Shown: positions 24,706 to 34,392, counted from the first letter of the stretch. The stretch is 64,000 nt of DNA from UTCHB3 sp964431385 (GCA_964431385.1 CAYSJM010000002.1:57598-121597); one strand, 5' to 3'. Notes: a model not told the origin generated them from the letters alone. Numbers and translations are program-made.

Positions 24706-27549
24706 TTAATATCCGCGAACTTTATCTTTGTCTATTGCTCTTATTCCATCAGTCATCCACTTTGGTGCTGGCGAACCTTTTAGGTAATGATCAAAAAACT
24801 GAAGCATTCTGATACTCAAATCAACTCTGTTACCCCAATTATTTTCTTTCAAATTGTGCACATCTCCCGTATAATTTAACATCCATACAGGTTTTTCGAG
24901 TCTCCTGAGCCCGGCATAAAGTTCAATTCCTTGATACCATGGCACAGCATCATCTTTATCGTTTGCCATAATAAGCAGAGGAGTCTGGACTCTATCGAGG
25001 AAGAACAGCGGACTATTGGCGATGTAAAGTTCAGGTTTTTCCCAGAGAGATGCACCAATTCTACTTTGACCTTTCTCATATTGGAACTGTCTCACCAATC
25101 CTGATCCCCACCTTATACCTCCATAAGCACTCGTCATATTTGAAACAGGGGCACCAGCCATTGCTGCCTTATAAAGATTGGTCTGAGTTATAAGAAATGC
25201 AGTCTGGTAACCACCCCAACTTTGTCCTTGGAGTGCGAGGTTTTCTCTGTCGATGAAGGGGAACTGTTCAAGCATTGAGAGGGTTCCTCCCACTATGCAA
25301 TTGTACGCACCTTTGCCCGGGAAACCGTCTTCATAAACTATATCAGGTATAAACACAACATACTGATTACTGGCATAGAATGAAGGATTGATAATGGAGC
25401 GGCTTGGTCCCGGAGTCCAATATCTATAAAGGTTGTCTGAACTTTTTTCGTAAAAATAAACGACCATCGGATATTTTTTAGATTTGTCCAAATTTTCCGG
25501 AGTATAAAGGAGTCCTTCGAGAGGTTTTCCATCAATTGAATAATATTTTACCAACTGCACAGAGGCTTTAATATAATCATTTTGCTGAGGATTAATATTG
25601 CTTATTCTTTTTGGTTCACCCGAAAGACCTTTTGAATAATAAACATCGGGCGACTCATTTGAGGATTCCCGATTGAACATAAAGTCGTTGCTGTTTTTTG
25701 CTTTGGCAATCGATGAATAGAGATTTTTTGAAATGAAAACTGCTTCAGCACTTCCTCCGGAAATGGAATTTAATTTTGCGACCCCACTCTCTTTGGTGAC
25801 CTTGTTAAAGAGTGTAAAATAAAGCGGTTCGTTTCCCTGAAAGTAGGGAAGCTCTCTATCGAGATCGAGGACTCTGAAAACTGATTTTGAATCCTTCCCT
25901 TTTGTAAGAATAACAGGTTTATCTTTACCGAGAGGGTCAACCAACCATGTGTCATATTGCGAGTGAATCAAGACTTTTTTGTCATTTTCGGTCCAACCAC
26001 CAATTCCATAAGCACCGGGTTGATCGGGTACATCATTCTCAACATCAAAAACAGGATCATCAATACCGCTCGATATTTTCACTGTTTTTTCATTATCAGT
26101 ATCATACGAATAATATGACGAATCGGATTCGTCGTACCAGATAATGAATTTACCATTGGGTGAAATTGTATTTAGCTGACTTTGCTTCTTCTTTATCAGT
26201 GTTCTATCTCCATTCGTGAGGTCAACCGCATATAAATCTGAATAACCATCATCCCATGAGATTAGCTTCTTATATGATACTCCTGAAATTCCGAGTCCAA
26301 ATTTATTATCAAAAAACCGGGAGAAAGAGACATTTTCAATCAGTGAATCTGTCAGTTGAATTGCTTTTCCTTTGTTCAAATGATAAACAAAAAGAAACGA
26401 TTTCTTCTTCTCACGACTCAATTCAAAATTTTGCTGAGTGTAGATTAGCGGATCATTCCACCCCCAAACCTCAACATTAGGCTTTTCCTCGTCCAACAAA
26501 GTCTCTTCCGGCTCTATCTGCAAAGCTTTTGCGACCCCAAAGAACAGCCGTTCACCTGAATCAGAAAAATTAAGATCATAATTCGCTGAGACTCTAAATC
26601 CCTCCGGCATCGATGCATTTACAGTATCAATCAACACGGAGGAAGAATTATCATTGTCCTTCAGCAACAAAAGATTGTAATTTTTTACCGATGCAGTATC
26701 TGAAGAGAATAAAAATGCGAGTTTTTTCCCGTCATCAGATAAAACAGATGATTTTACCGATCCATTTAGAATAACTGTATCACCCTTCAAAGTTTCGGTG
26801 TTGAATCTGACGACATATACTGTGTCCACAGAATCTTCAACAAAAGAGATGAATGCAAATCGTGAGCCTGATTTGTCAACCGTGTAATCTTCAACATTCG
26901 AGAATCTGAATTCCTGACTCTTTAACGGATTGTAGATTAGGAAGTCTGTGCCATCTTTTTTCCCTTTAGATGGTTTCACTTCTTTCTCTTTTGCAATTTT
27001 TGAAGTATCTTTCATCAAAGATGTATCTTTCACTATCGAACTGTCTTTTGCCTTTTTATCCTCTTTTGGTTTTTTCATTTTTTCAAAATGAATTGCCAGC
27101 CAGCCTTCCGATTCTTCGGGAAGATTAAACGACTTAATATCTGCAAATTTTATTATCGTATCTTTTGAAGTGAGGTAGATACCGAGAGAATCTTTGGGGA
27201 GATCATCTTTCTTCACTTTTTTTAGATTAGCTGACTTTAATGTGTCGTAACCGGGTTTAATTGTGAAGACCACTAACTCACTTTTGGGAGTGATTTTGGC
27301 GCCTTTACCTTTGGGAAGAAAAATGGTTCTATCATCATTTTTTCTGTAAATGGAGAGATTCCCGTCTTTTCTGAGTGGATTTACTTCAAAAACCATCAAA
27401 TTTCCATCTTTTGAAATTTGAGGTTGTTCTATCCTTTTCCATATTTCATAGACCGAATGGTCCATCTGTTTTTTAGACTGGGCTTGTATCTCAGAATTTA
27501 AAACAACTCCAGTGAAGACAAGAAGAGCAATTAAAGAGTATCTTAGCAT
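24706..27549 (-). CDS. Secreted S9 family prolyl-oligopeptidase-like peptidase
   Basis: A 947-aa secreted peptidase. A signal peptide (to about residue 24, EIQAQ) is followed by a long beta-propeller region containing a Lys/Asp/Ser-rich low-complexity insert (about residues 150-200, with SSIVKDTSLMKDTSK). The C-terminal alpha/beta-hydrolase domain has the catalytic triad: Ser777 in GQSWGGY, Asp about 866 in NDKDDAVPW and His about 898 in GDVHNL. Enzymes of this type cut short peptides, often after Pro or as dipeptidyl peptidases, in the periplasm. It is a single-gene unit. The insert is unusual for the family and probably a flexible linker. Confidence 0.92.
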   Translation of the reverse strand: MLRYSLIALLVFTGVVLNSEIQAQSKKQMDHSVYEIWKRIEQPQISKDGNLMVFEVNPLRKDGNLSIYRKNDDRTIFLPKGKGAKITPKSELVVFTIKPGYDTLKSANLKKVKKDDLPKDSLGIYLTSKDTIIKFADIKSFNLPEESEGWLAIHFEKMKKPKEDKKAKDSSIVKDTSLMKDTSKIAKEKEVKPSKGKKDGTDFLIYNPLKSQEFRFSNVEDYTVDKSGSRFAFISFVEDSVDTVYVVRFNTETLKGDTVILNGSVKSSVLSDDGKKLAFLFSSDTASVKNYNLLLLKDNDNSSSVLIDTVNASMPEGFRVSANYDLNFSDSGERLFFGVAKALQIEPEETLLDEEKPNVEVWGWNDPLIYTQQNFELSREKKKSFLFVYHLNKGKAIQLTDSLIENVSFSRFFDNKFGLGISGVSYKKLISWDDGYSDLYAVDLTNGDRTLIKKKQSQLNTISPNGKFIIWYDESDSSYYSYDTDNEKTVKISSGIDDPVFDVENDVPDQPGAYGIGGWTENDKKVLIHSQYDTWLVDPLGKDKPVILTKGKDSKSVFRVLDLDRELPYFQGNEPLYFTLFNKVTKESGVAKLNSISGGSAEAVFISKNLYSSIAKAKNSNDFMFNRESSNESPDVYYSKGLSGEPKRISNINPQQNDYIKASVQLVKYYSIDGKPLEGLLYTPENLDKSKKYPMVVYFYEKSSDNLYRYWTPGPSRSIINPSFYASNQYVVFIPDIVYEDGFPGKGAYNCIVGGTLSMLEQFPFIDRENLALQGQSWGGYQTAFLITQTNLYKAAMAGAPVSNMTSAYGGIRWGSGLVRQFQYEKGQSRIGASLWEKPELYIANSPLFFLDRVQTPLLIMANDKDDAVPWYQGIELYAGLRRLEKPVWMLNYTGDVHNLKENNWGNRVDLSIRMLQFFDHYLKGSPAPKWMTDGIRAIDKDKVRGY

Positions 27550-27649
27550 ATAATACCGGAAAGATTGTGGGTTAATTTTGAAAAAAAATTACCTCAATTT
27601 AAGGTATTTTAACCACTTATCATCTGATGCTATTAAAATTTATTCAAAA

Positions 27650-28117
27650 TCAGATTAGTTCAACCATGCATGCATCGGTTGAATTTGAAAGGTCATCAGG
27701 GTTAATAATTATTTGCATGCCTCTGATTCCTGCACTAATTGATATAGAATCAAATAATAGTGCAGTCTCATCGATGAAGGTAGGGAAAGATTTTTTCATA
27801 CCGATGGGTGAGCAACCTCCTCTAATATAACCGGTAAGGTCGAAGAGCTCTTTAACTTTTACCATTTCTATCCGTTTTGAACCGGATGCTTTAGCCGCTT
27901 TTTTCAGATCAAGTTCACATGAACCCGGAATTACAAATACCAACAATGAATTTTGTTCATTTCTTGCAACGAGGGTCTTGAAAACCGAATCAGGGTCCTT
28001 ACCAATTTTGTTTGCGACCGATAAAGCATCGAGTTCAGTTTCAGAGACTTCATAATTTAGTGTCTGAAATGAGATTCCTTTTGATTCCAAAATTCTCACA
28101 GCATTTGTTTTTGACAT
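27650..28117 (-). CDS. ybaK: YbaK/EbsC-type aminoacyl-tRNA deacylase
   Basis: A 155-aa protein that in E. coli removes Cys wrongly attached to tRNA-Pro. Typical family stretches are VFKTLVAR, ELDLKKAAKA and GYIRGGCSPIGMKK. The conserved Lys in VFKTL is present. The 3' end of the coding sequence contains an inverted repeat around ATGCATGCAT (27658-27682) with no clear role. It lies 48 bp upstream of the end of the SGNH-like gene on the same strand. Confidence 0.9.
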   Translation of the reverse strand: MSKTNAVRILESKGISFQTLNYEVSETELDALSVANKIGKDPDSVFKTLVARNEQNSLLVFVIPGSCELDLKKAAKASGSKRIEMVKVKELFDLTGYIRGGCSPIGMKKSFPTFIDETALLFDSISISAGIRGMQIIINPDDLSNSTDACMVELI

Positions 28118-28165
28118 CTACAATTCCAAATTTTTGAGAAGTAAAAATACTGAATACTGCAAAAA

Positions 28166-29173
28166 TCAGAGTGTTTGTCGAATATAACCAGATAAAGTTG
28201 TTGAAAGAATTTCGTGTCCATATCTATTCATATCACTCGAAAAGAGGTTGAATAATCGTTTTTCAGGTATGTCGTGAAAGCGAAACATAAGAGTCGGATC
28301 CACAATCTTCACTTTCGGAAGAGCAAAATGATATTCTTTCAATCTCTGAATGAAAGGATAGGCTCCGGTGTAGTTGACAAAATCTGCTGACACAAAGTTG
28401 CCTGCCTTCAACATATTATCGGTATAGTATCTATCGATCCAGGCACAGTGAGGAGTAACCAAAAGAAGTACAGTTGCACCTTTTTTTAACCAGCAAAATA
28501 GAGTATTCAGTTTCTCGAGTGATTTCTGTAAATCAATTTCTCTCCCAGATTTTAAAAGGGTTGAGTTTTCAACAAGACCTTTCTGAACTTCGAATGACCT
28601 GCTCGCAAGAGGTCTAAAACTAATATTCTGATTGGGCATCAGATTTTGTGGCTCAAGGGCAGCAAAAGCATTCCCACCCATTTCTGATGCTGAGCGTGAA
28701 ATTGTGTTGGTTAAGTAATTCAGGATTCTGACTTCATCGGTAATCATGTTTGTAAAACTACTCAGTATGTTTGCCTCTGATAAATCGTGGCCTTTTCTAA
28801 GATTATATAAATCGTTAGCCGGATTTATCTGATAGATCAGGATATCAGGATTGTATTCCTCTATAAGTTTTTTGCCGATGAAAGAAGCTTCAACTGCCCC
28901 GGTATTGGGAACTGCACCATTAATTATTCTGTAACCGGGATTTTGGTTTCTTAACATTGAAACATAACTTTGTGGATTTGCACTAACTTCATCGCCCAGC
29001 ACCAGGATCGTTTTTATTTTTGTCCCGGTTATAAGGGCAGATTCAGGATTAAGTTTTTCAAATGTTCCGCTGTGTGGATTGATCCACATATTTTCGTATG
29101 CTATTTCAGCCGCACCAATTAGTGCGACAAACACGAGAAAAAATTTAAATGGTTTTGAAAACAGTTTTTTCAT
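28166..29173 (-). CDS. SGNH/GDSL-hydrolase-like protein with altered catalytic residues
   Basis: A 335-aa protein with one N-terminal membrane or signal segment (residues 8-25). LVLGDEVSANPQSYVSMLR corresponds to the GDS block I of SGNH hydrolases, but the Ser nucleophile is Glu. INGAVPNTGA fits block II, and YQINPANDLYNL block III. Near the C-terminus SDMNRYGHEIL resembles block V, but the catalytic His that usually follows the Asp closely is absent. The fold therefore seems kept while nucleophile and general base are lost, so this may be a binding or structural pseudo-enzyme. The family call is inferred; the function is not known. Confidence 0.6.
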   Translation of the reverse strand: MKKLFSKPFKFFLVFVALIGAAEIAYENMWINPHSGTFEKLNPESALITGTKIKTILVLGDEVSANPQSYVSMLRNQNPGYRIINGAVPNTGAVEASFIGKKLIEEYNPDILIYQINPANDLYNLRKGHDLSEANILSSFTNMITDEVRILNYLTNTISRSASEMGGNAFAALEPQNLMPNQNISFRPLASRSFEVQKGLVENSTLLKSGREIDLQKSLEKLNTLFCWLKKGATVLLLVTPHCAWIDRYYTDNMLKAGNFVSADFVNYTGAYPFIQRLKEYHFALPKVKIVDPTLMFRFHDIPEKRLFNLFSSDMNRYGHEILSTTLSGYIRQTL

Positions 29174-29527
29174 ACGGCGATTAAAGTTTATTAAAAATTC
29201 GAAGGCAATATACTTTTAACATGAAGCGAGTTTCTTGCGGGTTATCACTTTTACAGGCAAAAGGGGATGTGTCGCCCAATAATGTGAGTGCACTCACAAC
29301 TTTACCGCTTAAAGCTATGTGGGCACATTTGAGATTACAGATACCGAAGCTAAATAAACGATGTGAATCTCCATTGCTGTCTATTCTAATTATATACCCT
29401 AAGAACACGGGAAATTAATCTGTCAGAATTTTAATGTTTGAAATGCAATAAGAATTTCATATTTTGGGGTTTATATATCCACTTTTTCAAAATCCCAATA
29501 AACTTTTAATCCCAGAAGGAGATTTAG
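29174..29527. other. Intergenic region with coding-like composition, no gene called
   Basis: A 354-bp stretch between divergent genes. Its central part (about 29221-29400) is noticeably richer in G and C than other intergenic DNA here. It has short frames on both strands (29221-29418 plus, 29181-29408 minus), neither with a recognisable product or good RBS. It contains a 16-bp palindrome at 29283-29298. It could be a gene remnant, an RNA or a repeated element; I cannot decide. Confidence 0.4.
29283..29298. promoter_or_regulatory. 16-bp perfect palindrome resembling a CRP-type operator
   Basis: TGTGAGTGCACTCACA reads the same on both strands and matches TGTGA-N6-TCACA, the consensus of CRP/FNR-type regulators. 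It lies 110 bp upstream of the SGNH-like gene and 230 bp upstream of the lipoprotein gene at 29528. A CRP-type DNA-binding regulator is not present in this window. The match may be chance. Confidence 0.35.
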
Positions 29528-30097
29528 ATGAAATCTATTTCATTGAAACTTGTTTTACTTGCAATTCTAACCGTATTTTTCACAGGATGTTTGACGGTTG
29601 ACACAAAAGAATATCACTACAAAATAGCAAAAGATGGCTCAGGTGAAGGTTGGATCAAATTTAACAATATCAAATCTGCTAAAGATGGTGAGAACGATGT
29701 TTCACTGAAAGATTTTTCCGAACTCATCGATGAGTATGTAAAAGGTACAAAGTTCGAAGATGAGAACCCTGCACTTCAAGTTACTTCAAAAGAACTTATT
29801 GAAGAAAACGGAAAATTAAACGGGCTTGTAAAATTTAAGTTTAACGACATTACTGAAGTATCTTTTTTACTCGAAAAAGACTGTAACTGTGCACCTGTAT
29901 ATTATTCAATGGGTGGATTTTTATCAGAAACCTATCTTTCATCAAATGGAAAATACCTCGGTGAAAATGGTGGACCACAGATTATTAAATGGGCTTCAGG
30001 AAGTAAAGATTTTCAATTCACCACAACTGTAAGTAGTGACACTTCCTCTGTTGAACTGTTAAACCAGTACAAAGGTTGGAAAGCCGGTCAGAAGTAG
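29528..30097 (+). CDS. Lipoprotein of unknown function
   Basis: A 189-aa protein with a signal peptide and lipobox FFTGC (Cys near residue 21). The mature part begins with a strand-rich segment (YHYKIAKDGSGEGWIKFNNI) and has a CNC motif (EKDCNCAPVYY). AAGGAG precedes the ATG. I do not recognise the family; the start resembles lipoproteins that respond to a gradient or form small beta-barrels, but that is weak. It lies 29 bp upstream of the large T9SS cargo gene, so the two may be coexpressed in the envelope. Confidence 0.75.
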   Translation: MKSISLKLVLLAILTVFFTGCLTVDTKEYHYKIAKDGSGEGWIKFNNIKSAKDGENDVSLKDFSELIDEYVKGTKFEDENPALQVTSKELIEENGKLNGLVKFKFNDITEVSFLLEKDCNCAPVYYSMGGFLSETYLSSNGKYLGENGGPQIIKWASGSKDFQFTTTVSSDTSSVELLNQYKGWKAGQK

Positions 30098-30126
30098 AAT
30101 TTTTTAATTAATCGGAGTAAATAAAA

Positions 30127-33039
30127 GTGATTAAAAACAATCTCTTTATGCTTTTATTGTTAGTATTTACCACAACCATGGTTTTTGGACAGGCGTACAA
30201 TGGTCCTGCAGCCGGTTCAAAAACAGGTGGAGTAGTGGTTAATACCAACAATTTTGGTTTAACACCTTCGAACAGTTTCCCAAAACCGGAAACTATCAGA
30301 AACAAGGTAGATTACAATGCAGGTCCCGTATTCTTAAAAGAATATGACGACATGTATGATGCAATTAAGCTTTATGTTGAGGATAAAAACGCCGGAAAAG
30401 ACGCTATTGACACAACACAGGCTTTAATGCTGAAGAGTTTTCAAGGATTAACCCAGACTAATTCCATTCCCCCGGATCCACATGTTGCGGTTGGAGCCGG
30501 ATATATCATCGCCACGGTAAATAGTGATTTTGGTATATTCGATAAAAGTGGAAATCTTCTTAAAAGAATTAATGCTGATCAATGGTATGCAACCACACTT
30601 TCATCACCCGGTGCTTTTGATCCCAAAGTGATTTATGATCACTTCGATAAAAGATGGGTAATGGTTTGGTTAGATCAAAATGATAACCCGGCAAGAGGCT
30701 ACCACCTCATCTCGGTTTCTGATGATTCAATCCCTACAGGTACCTGGTATAATTATGCAATCAGATCAGATGTAAACGGTGATATTCCTTCCAATAATTG
30801 GATGGATTATCAGGGCGTTGGATTTGATGATGACATACTCTATGTGACGGGCAACCAGTTTTCATTCGCAAGTGCATTCAATTACGCAAAAATAAGAATG
30901 TATCCTAAATCTGCTCTTTATGCAAATGATGTGAATGGAACCATTACCTGGAACGATATTTATGGCATTAAATACCCATCACCAGGACCAACACAGCAGT
31001 TTATTTTCCACATCAGACCTACGATTGCTTACAACCACGATCCGGCAAAGTATTATTTCTTGCATGCTCCGAACGGCGGAAATGCTTTTGCTCTCTATTG
31101 GATTGAGAATCCTCTAACCAACCCCGTGTTAAGAGGTGCGATGGTGCCAACAGTTAGTTATAGCTCACCACCGAATGCAAATCAGCTTGGTGGTGGATCA
31201 CCACTTTTATCAACAAATGGTGCTCAACTTCAAGATGAGCCGATTTTCAAAGATGGACAAATTTGGTCGATTCATACAATCACCAATCCACAAGCTTCAA
31301 CTTATTCAGCTCTTCACTATGTAAAGATTAACACTGCCACAAACACAGTAGCAGAGCAATCGATACTTGGTTCGAGCGGGTTATGGTATTATTTTGGTGC
31401 AATTGCGATTGATAAATTCAATAATGCTGCCACTACTTTTGCAAGATCAGGCGATAATGAATATGCCGGTGCCTTTTATTCTTCGAAATTAGCGAATGAA
31501 ACCAACTTTACATACAGTGCACCACTTCAAACCGGAAAAGCCAATTATGTAAAAACTTTCGGCGGTACTCGTAACCGTTGGGGTGACTACATGGGTATCT
31601 GGTTAGATCCCGAAAACTTGACCGATTTTGTCCTCTTTACAGAATATGCAGCAAGTGTAAACACCTGGAGCACCTGGACCGGTGTATTGCGTGTCGCACC
31701 CTATGATGGTCCAAAAGGATTTCTTGATAAAACGGTCTTAAACTTTGGTGAGGTTGAAGTTAATAAAAACAGTCTTCCAGACAAGTTTAAACTCACAAGT
31801 TTTGGTACTCAGAGCATCGTAGTTGACTCACTTTATTTTGGTTCGAATAACTTTACTCTAAATACAAATCTTTCTTATCCTTTTACTCTGGAGCCCAACA
31901 GGACTATTGAGATAGAGGTTACAGCTAAGCCTGCCGGTGTTGGTCCTCTTGCAGATACGCTTTATATTCAGTCGAATGAGACCGGTTTAACTGGTGTCGC
32001 AGTTACTGCACTGGGTTATCAGATACAACCGACTAATGAAAGAGCCATGTATGCAGTTTCGGGTGGAACAGATAATAATAGAATGTTCTATCTTAGAACC
32101 GGTAATGGCGTCCCGACTGAAATTGGACCTACTACTAAAAATGCTTTTGTTAGCATAGCTATAAATCCCAAAACAAAAGTGATTTATGGTCTTAGAAATA
32201 GCGTTCCACAAGAAATCGTTAGAGTAAATGCCGATGGCGGTGATGCACATACATTGTTTAAAACCAGTCTTACAGATTTGGGAAGTATCGCTTTTGATAC
32301 ATCAGGAAATATGTATGCTTCACAAAAATCAGGTAAGGTTTACAAAGTTGGTCTTCTCGATTCTTCCTTTACTGAGAGATTTACTTCCGCAGCCCCAGTA
32401 TTAAGTATTGCTTTCCACCCTCAGACCAATGAATTATATGCATCGTTATATCGTGCACTTGGATCACCAAAAGATATGATTTTCAAAATCAATCAATCAA
32501 CAGGTGATACAACAAGAGTTGGTTACACAGGTTTTGGAAGTGCAATTTTTGATATCGAATTTGATAATGCCGGCGATCTTTTTGGTCTTAAGGGTTTAAC
32601 AAACCAGGCAACAGATCTGATCAAGCTAAATCCACTTACCGGAACAGGTGTCTTGGTAGCTTCAACCACAGTAATTAATTTGGCATCACTGTCATTTAAC
32701 TATAATGGTACACTTACTGATATCAAGAATCCAACAAATTTGCCGGTTTCATTTTCACTCGGTCAGAACTATCCAAATCCGTTTAACCCGACTACAAAAA
32801 TTGATTATTCACTTCCGAAGGCAGCTAATGTAAAAATCACTGTTTATAATCTCCTTGGAGAGGTTGTGAAGGTCTTGTACGAAGGAATGAATAATGCAGG
32901 TGGCTATTCACTTTATTGGAATGCAGACGATGTTTCAGGTGCTAAACTGACAAGCGGAGTTTATTTCTATGAATTGAAGGCTAACACTGTTGATGGCGAA
33001 GTATTCAACGAAATTAAGAAAATGGTCTTGTTGAAATAG
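30127..33039 (+). CDS. Large secreted T9SS cargo protein
   Basis: A 970-aa protein starting at GTG with a signal peptide ending VFGQ (about residue 22). Residues about 100-520 form a domain with SIPPDPHVAVGAGYI and TFGGTRNRWGDYMG, repeat-like and probably beta-propeller. Residues about 530-640 look like an ASH/Ig-type domain (LNFGEVEVNKNSLPDKFKL). A second propeller-like part follows, and the C-terminal sorting domain has YPNPFNPTTKIDY and ends EIKKMVLLK. The tail marks export by type IX secretion. No enzymatic motif is visible, so adhesion or surface binding is the likely type of role. A terminator follows. Confidence 0.85.
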   Translation: MIKNNLFMLLLLVFTTTMVFGQAYNGPAAGSKTGGVVVNTNNFGLTPSNSFPKPETIRNKVDYNAGPVFLKEYDDMYDAIKLYVEDKNAGKDAIDTTQALMLKSFQGLTQTNSIPPDPHVAVGAGYIIATVNSDFGIFDKSGNLLKRINADQWYATTLSSPGAFDPKVIYDHFDKRWVMVWLDQNDNPARGYHLISVSDDSIPTGTWYNYAIRSDVNGDIPSNNWMDYQGVGFDDDILYVTGNQFSFASAFNYAKIRMYPKSALYANDVNGTITWNDIYGIKYPSPGPTQQFIFHIRPTIAYNHDPAKYYFLHAPNGGNAFALYWIENPLTNPVLRGAMVPTVSYSSPPNANQLGGGSPLLSTNGAQLQDEPIFKDGQIWSIHTITNPQASTYSALHYVKINTATNTVAEQSILGSSGLWYYFGAIAIDKFNNAATTFARSGDNEYAGAFYSSKLANETNFTYSAPLQTGKANYVKTFGGTRNRWGDYMGIWLDPENLTDFVLFTEYAASVNTWSTWTGVLRVAPYDGPKGFLDKTVLNFGEVEVNKNSLPDKFKLTSFGTQSIVVDSLYFGSNNFTLNTNLSYPFTLEPNRTIEIEVTAKPAGVGPLADTLYIQSNETGLTGVAVTALGYQIQPTNERAMYAVSGGTDNNRMFYLRTGNGVPTEIGPTTKNAFVSIAINPKTKVIYGLRNSVPQEIVRVNADGGDAHTLFKTSLTDLGSIAFDTSGNMYASQKSGKVYKVGLLDSSFTERFTSAAPVLSIAFHPQTNELYASLYRALGSPKDMIFKINQSTGDTTRVGYTGFGSAIFDIEFDNAGDLFGLKGLTNQATDLIKLNPLTGTGVLVASTTVINLASLSFNYNGTLTDIKNPTNLPVSFSLGQNYPNPFNPTTKIDYSLPKAANVKITVYNLLGEVVKVLYEGMNNAGGYSLYWNADDVSGAKLTSGVYFYELKANTVDGEVFNEIKKMVLLK

Positions 33040-33063
33040 TTCATTCATCAAAAATCTGATTTA

Positions 33064-33096
33064 AAAAAGCCCGGGTTTCTTGATCCGGGTTTTTTA
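33064..33096 (+). terminator. Terminator after the large T9SS cargo gene
   Basis: CCCGG (33070-33074) pairs with CCGGG (33085-33089), extended by A:T pairs, with a run of T from 33090. The loop is 10 bases. Confidence 0.85.
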
Positions 33097-33236
33097 TTTA
33101 ATGTTAATACTAATCAACCCCTTAAAATATAAAACAAAAATATTATATTTAAGGTCGAAAAAGTAGCAACTTTACAGATTGTCATACTTAAGAAATTATC
33201 TTATCAATCTATAGAATTTGAGTTATTGGTCTAAAA

Positions 33237-34391
33237 ATGATATTAGAGACTACCCGCGGAGATGGAAGTGATATTCTGATTTATTCAGAAAATCGTTTCA
33301 ATTTAGAAAACAATTTTAGGATGATCCGAAGAAATATCGGAATCAACAATCCGATTAGACTTCATTACAATGAAGTTTGCGGATATGTAAACGATACTCA
33401 GCCTAAAACGGTAGTAGCGTACAGGCTATTAACAAATCTTGATGATTTTGATATAAATTATGTCAAGTATGGTCAGCAAGTAATGGTTAATCAAGTAAGA
33501 GAAGTTATCTACTTCGACCCCATCTATTGTATAAAGGAGATGGAAGATAATGGATTTCTTAATGACGATCCTGATCTCCGTTTCAGGATACAACAAGTTG
33601 GTTTGCAATTGCGTGAAATAGTTGACGGAATGCCAGATTTTGATGAATCGTACAGTTTTGATCTTGAAGCAACTGAAGTGCAGTATCAAAACGATCGTTC
33701 TTTCGCAGAGCTGCTCTGTGCATTTGATGAAATCGATTTTGATCGAGTAATCAATCTTGCGACTAATGAGACTTTCGACTCACCAAAAGCAGAACAGCCT
33801 AAACCTGAACAAACCAAACCAGAACCTGTACAAACAAGATCGAAATTTCAAGCTTTAACTTCGATGGACTTAAGTTTCGATAAAAAGGGTACTGCAGACC
33901 GAGCTGCTGACAGGAATATCACAAGTAATCCAGCAGAAAGAACCTCAGAAGGGGAATCAACAGTTGAGCGAAAAGGGATGGTTACGCTTGCATGGGGAAG
34001 AAAAACGACCGGTTTATTCGAAGAGGATGATAATTATGATCCATATCAGGCGAGTAAAAGAGTCCATCTGCAAGGAGGGCGTCCAAATACTAACTCACAG
34101 GCTGAAATTTCACCGGGCTCAACCGATCAAAAAAATGCAAGATTTCAAGTTGTCGGAAGAGATCGCCCAAAAAGTAAATTCCAGACTACCCAAGTATCGG
34201 GAAGAAACCAGGGTAATGTGGAAAGACCGACGAACAAATCAGTATTCTCATCATTCCTCGAGAGGAAAAGAGATGAGGCAAACTCAAAACCAATAGATGA
34301 AAATGCTGCCCATGAAGAGCTAACCGACTCGATGAAAGAGTTTGCTAACGATCGGGAAAAACGGTTTGTTGTCTTAAAACTTAGAAAATGA
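33237..34391 (+). CDS. Unknown protein, folded N-terminus and disordered C-terminal half
   Basis: A 384-aa soluble protein that I do not recognise. Residues 1-185 look folded and acidic (LLTNLDDFDINYVKYGQQVM, VREVIYFDPIYCIKEMEDN). Residues about 185-345 are low-complexity, rich in Pro, Glu, Gln, Lys and Arg (AEQPKPEQTKPEPVQ). Three short similar segments recur in that part: RSKFQALTSMD, NARFQVVGRD and KSKFQTTQVSG. The C-terminal 45 residues look helical. Such a build fits a scaffold or adaptor with short binding motifs. It is monocistronic, with a bidirectional terminator between it and the convergent ChlI-like gene. No signs of transfer. Confidence 0.6.
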   Translation: MILETTRGDGSDILIYSENRFNLENNFRMIRRNIGINNPIRLHYNEVCGYVNDTQPKTVVAYRLLTNLDDFDINYVKYGQQVMVNQVREVIYFDPIYCIKEMEDNGFLNDDPDLRFRIQQVGLQLREIVDGMPDFDESYSFDLEATEVQYQNDRSFAELLCAFDEIDFDRVINLATNETFDSPKAEQPKPEQTKPEPVQTRSKFQALTSMDLSFDKKGTADRAADRNITSNPAERTSEGESTVERKGMVTLAWGRKTTGLFEEDDNYDPYQASKRVHLQGGRPNTNSQAEISPGSTDQKNARFQVVGRDRPKSKFQTTQVSGRNQGNVERPTNKSVFSSFLERKRDEANSKPIDENAAHEELTDSMKEFANDREKRFVVLKLRK

Positions 34392-34392
34392 T

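Noticed and set aside
29283..29330. Integron attC-like site in the palindromic intergenic region
   Set aside because: The outer GCCCA/TGGGC arms are present, but the required RYYYAAC and GTRRRY core boxes are not, and no integrase gene is nearby.
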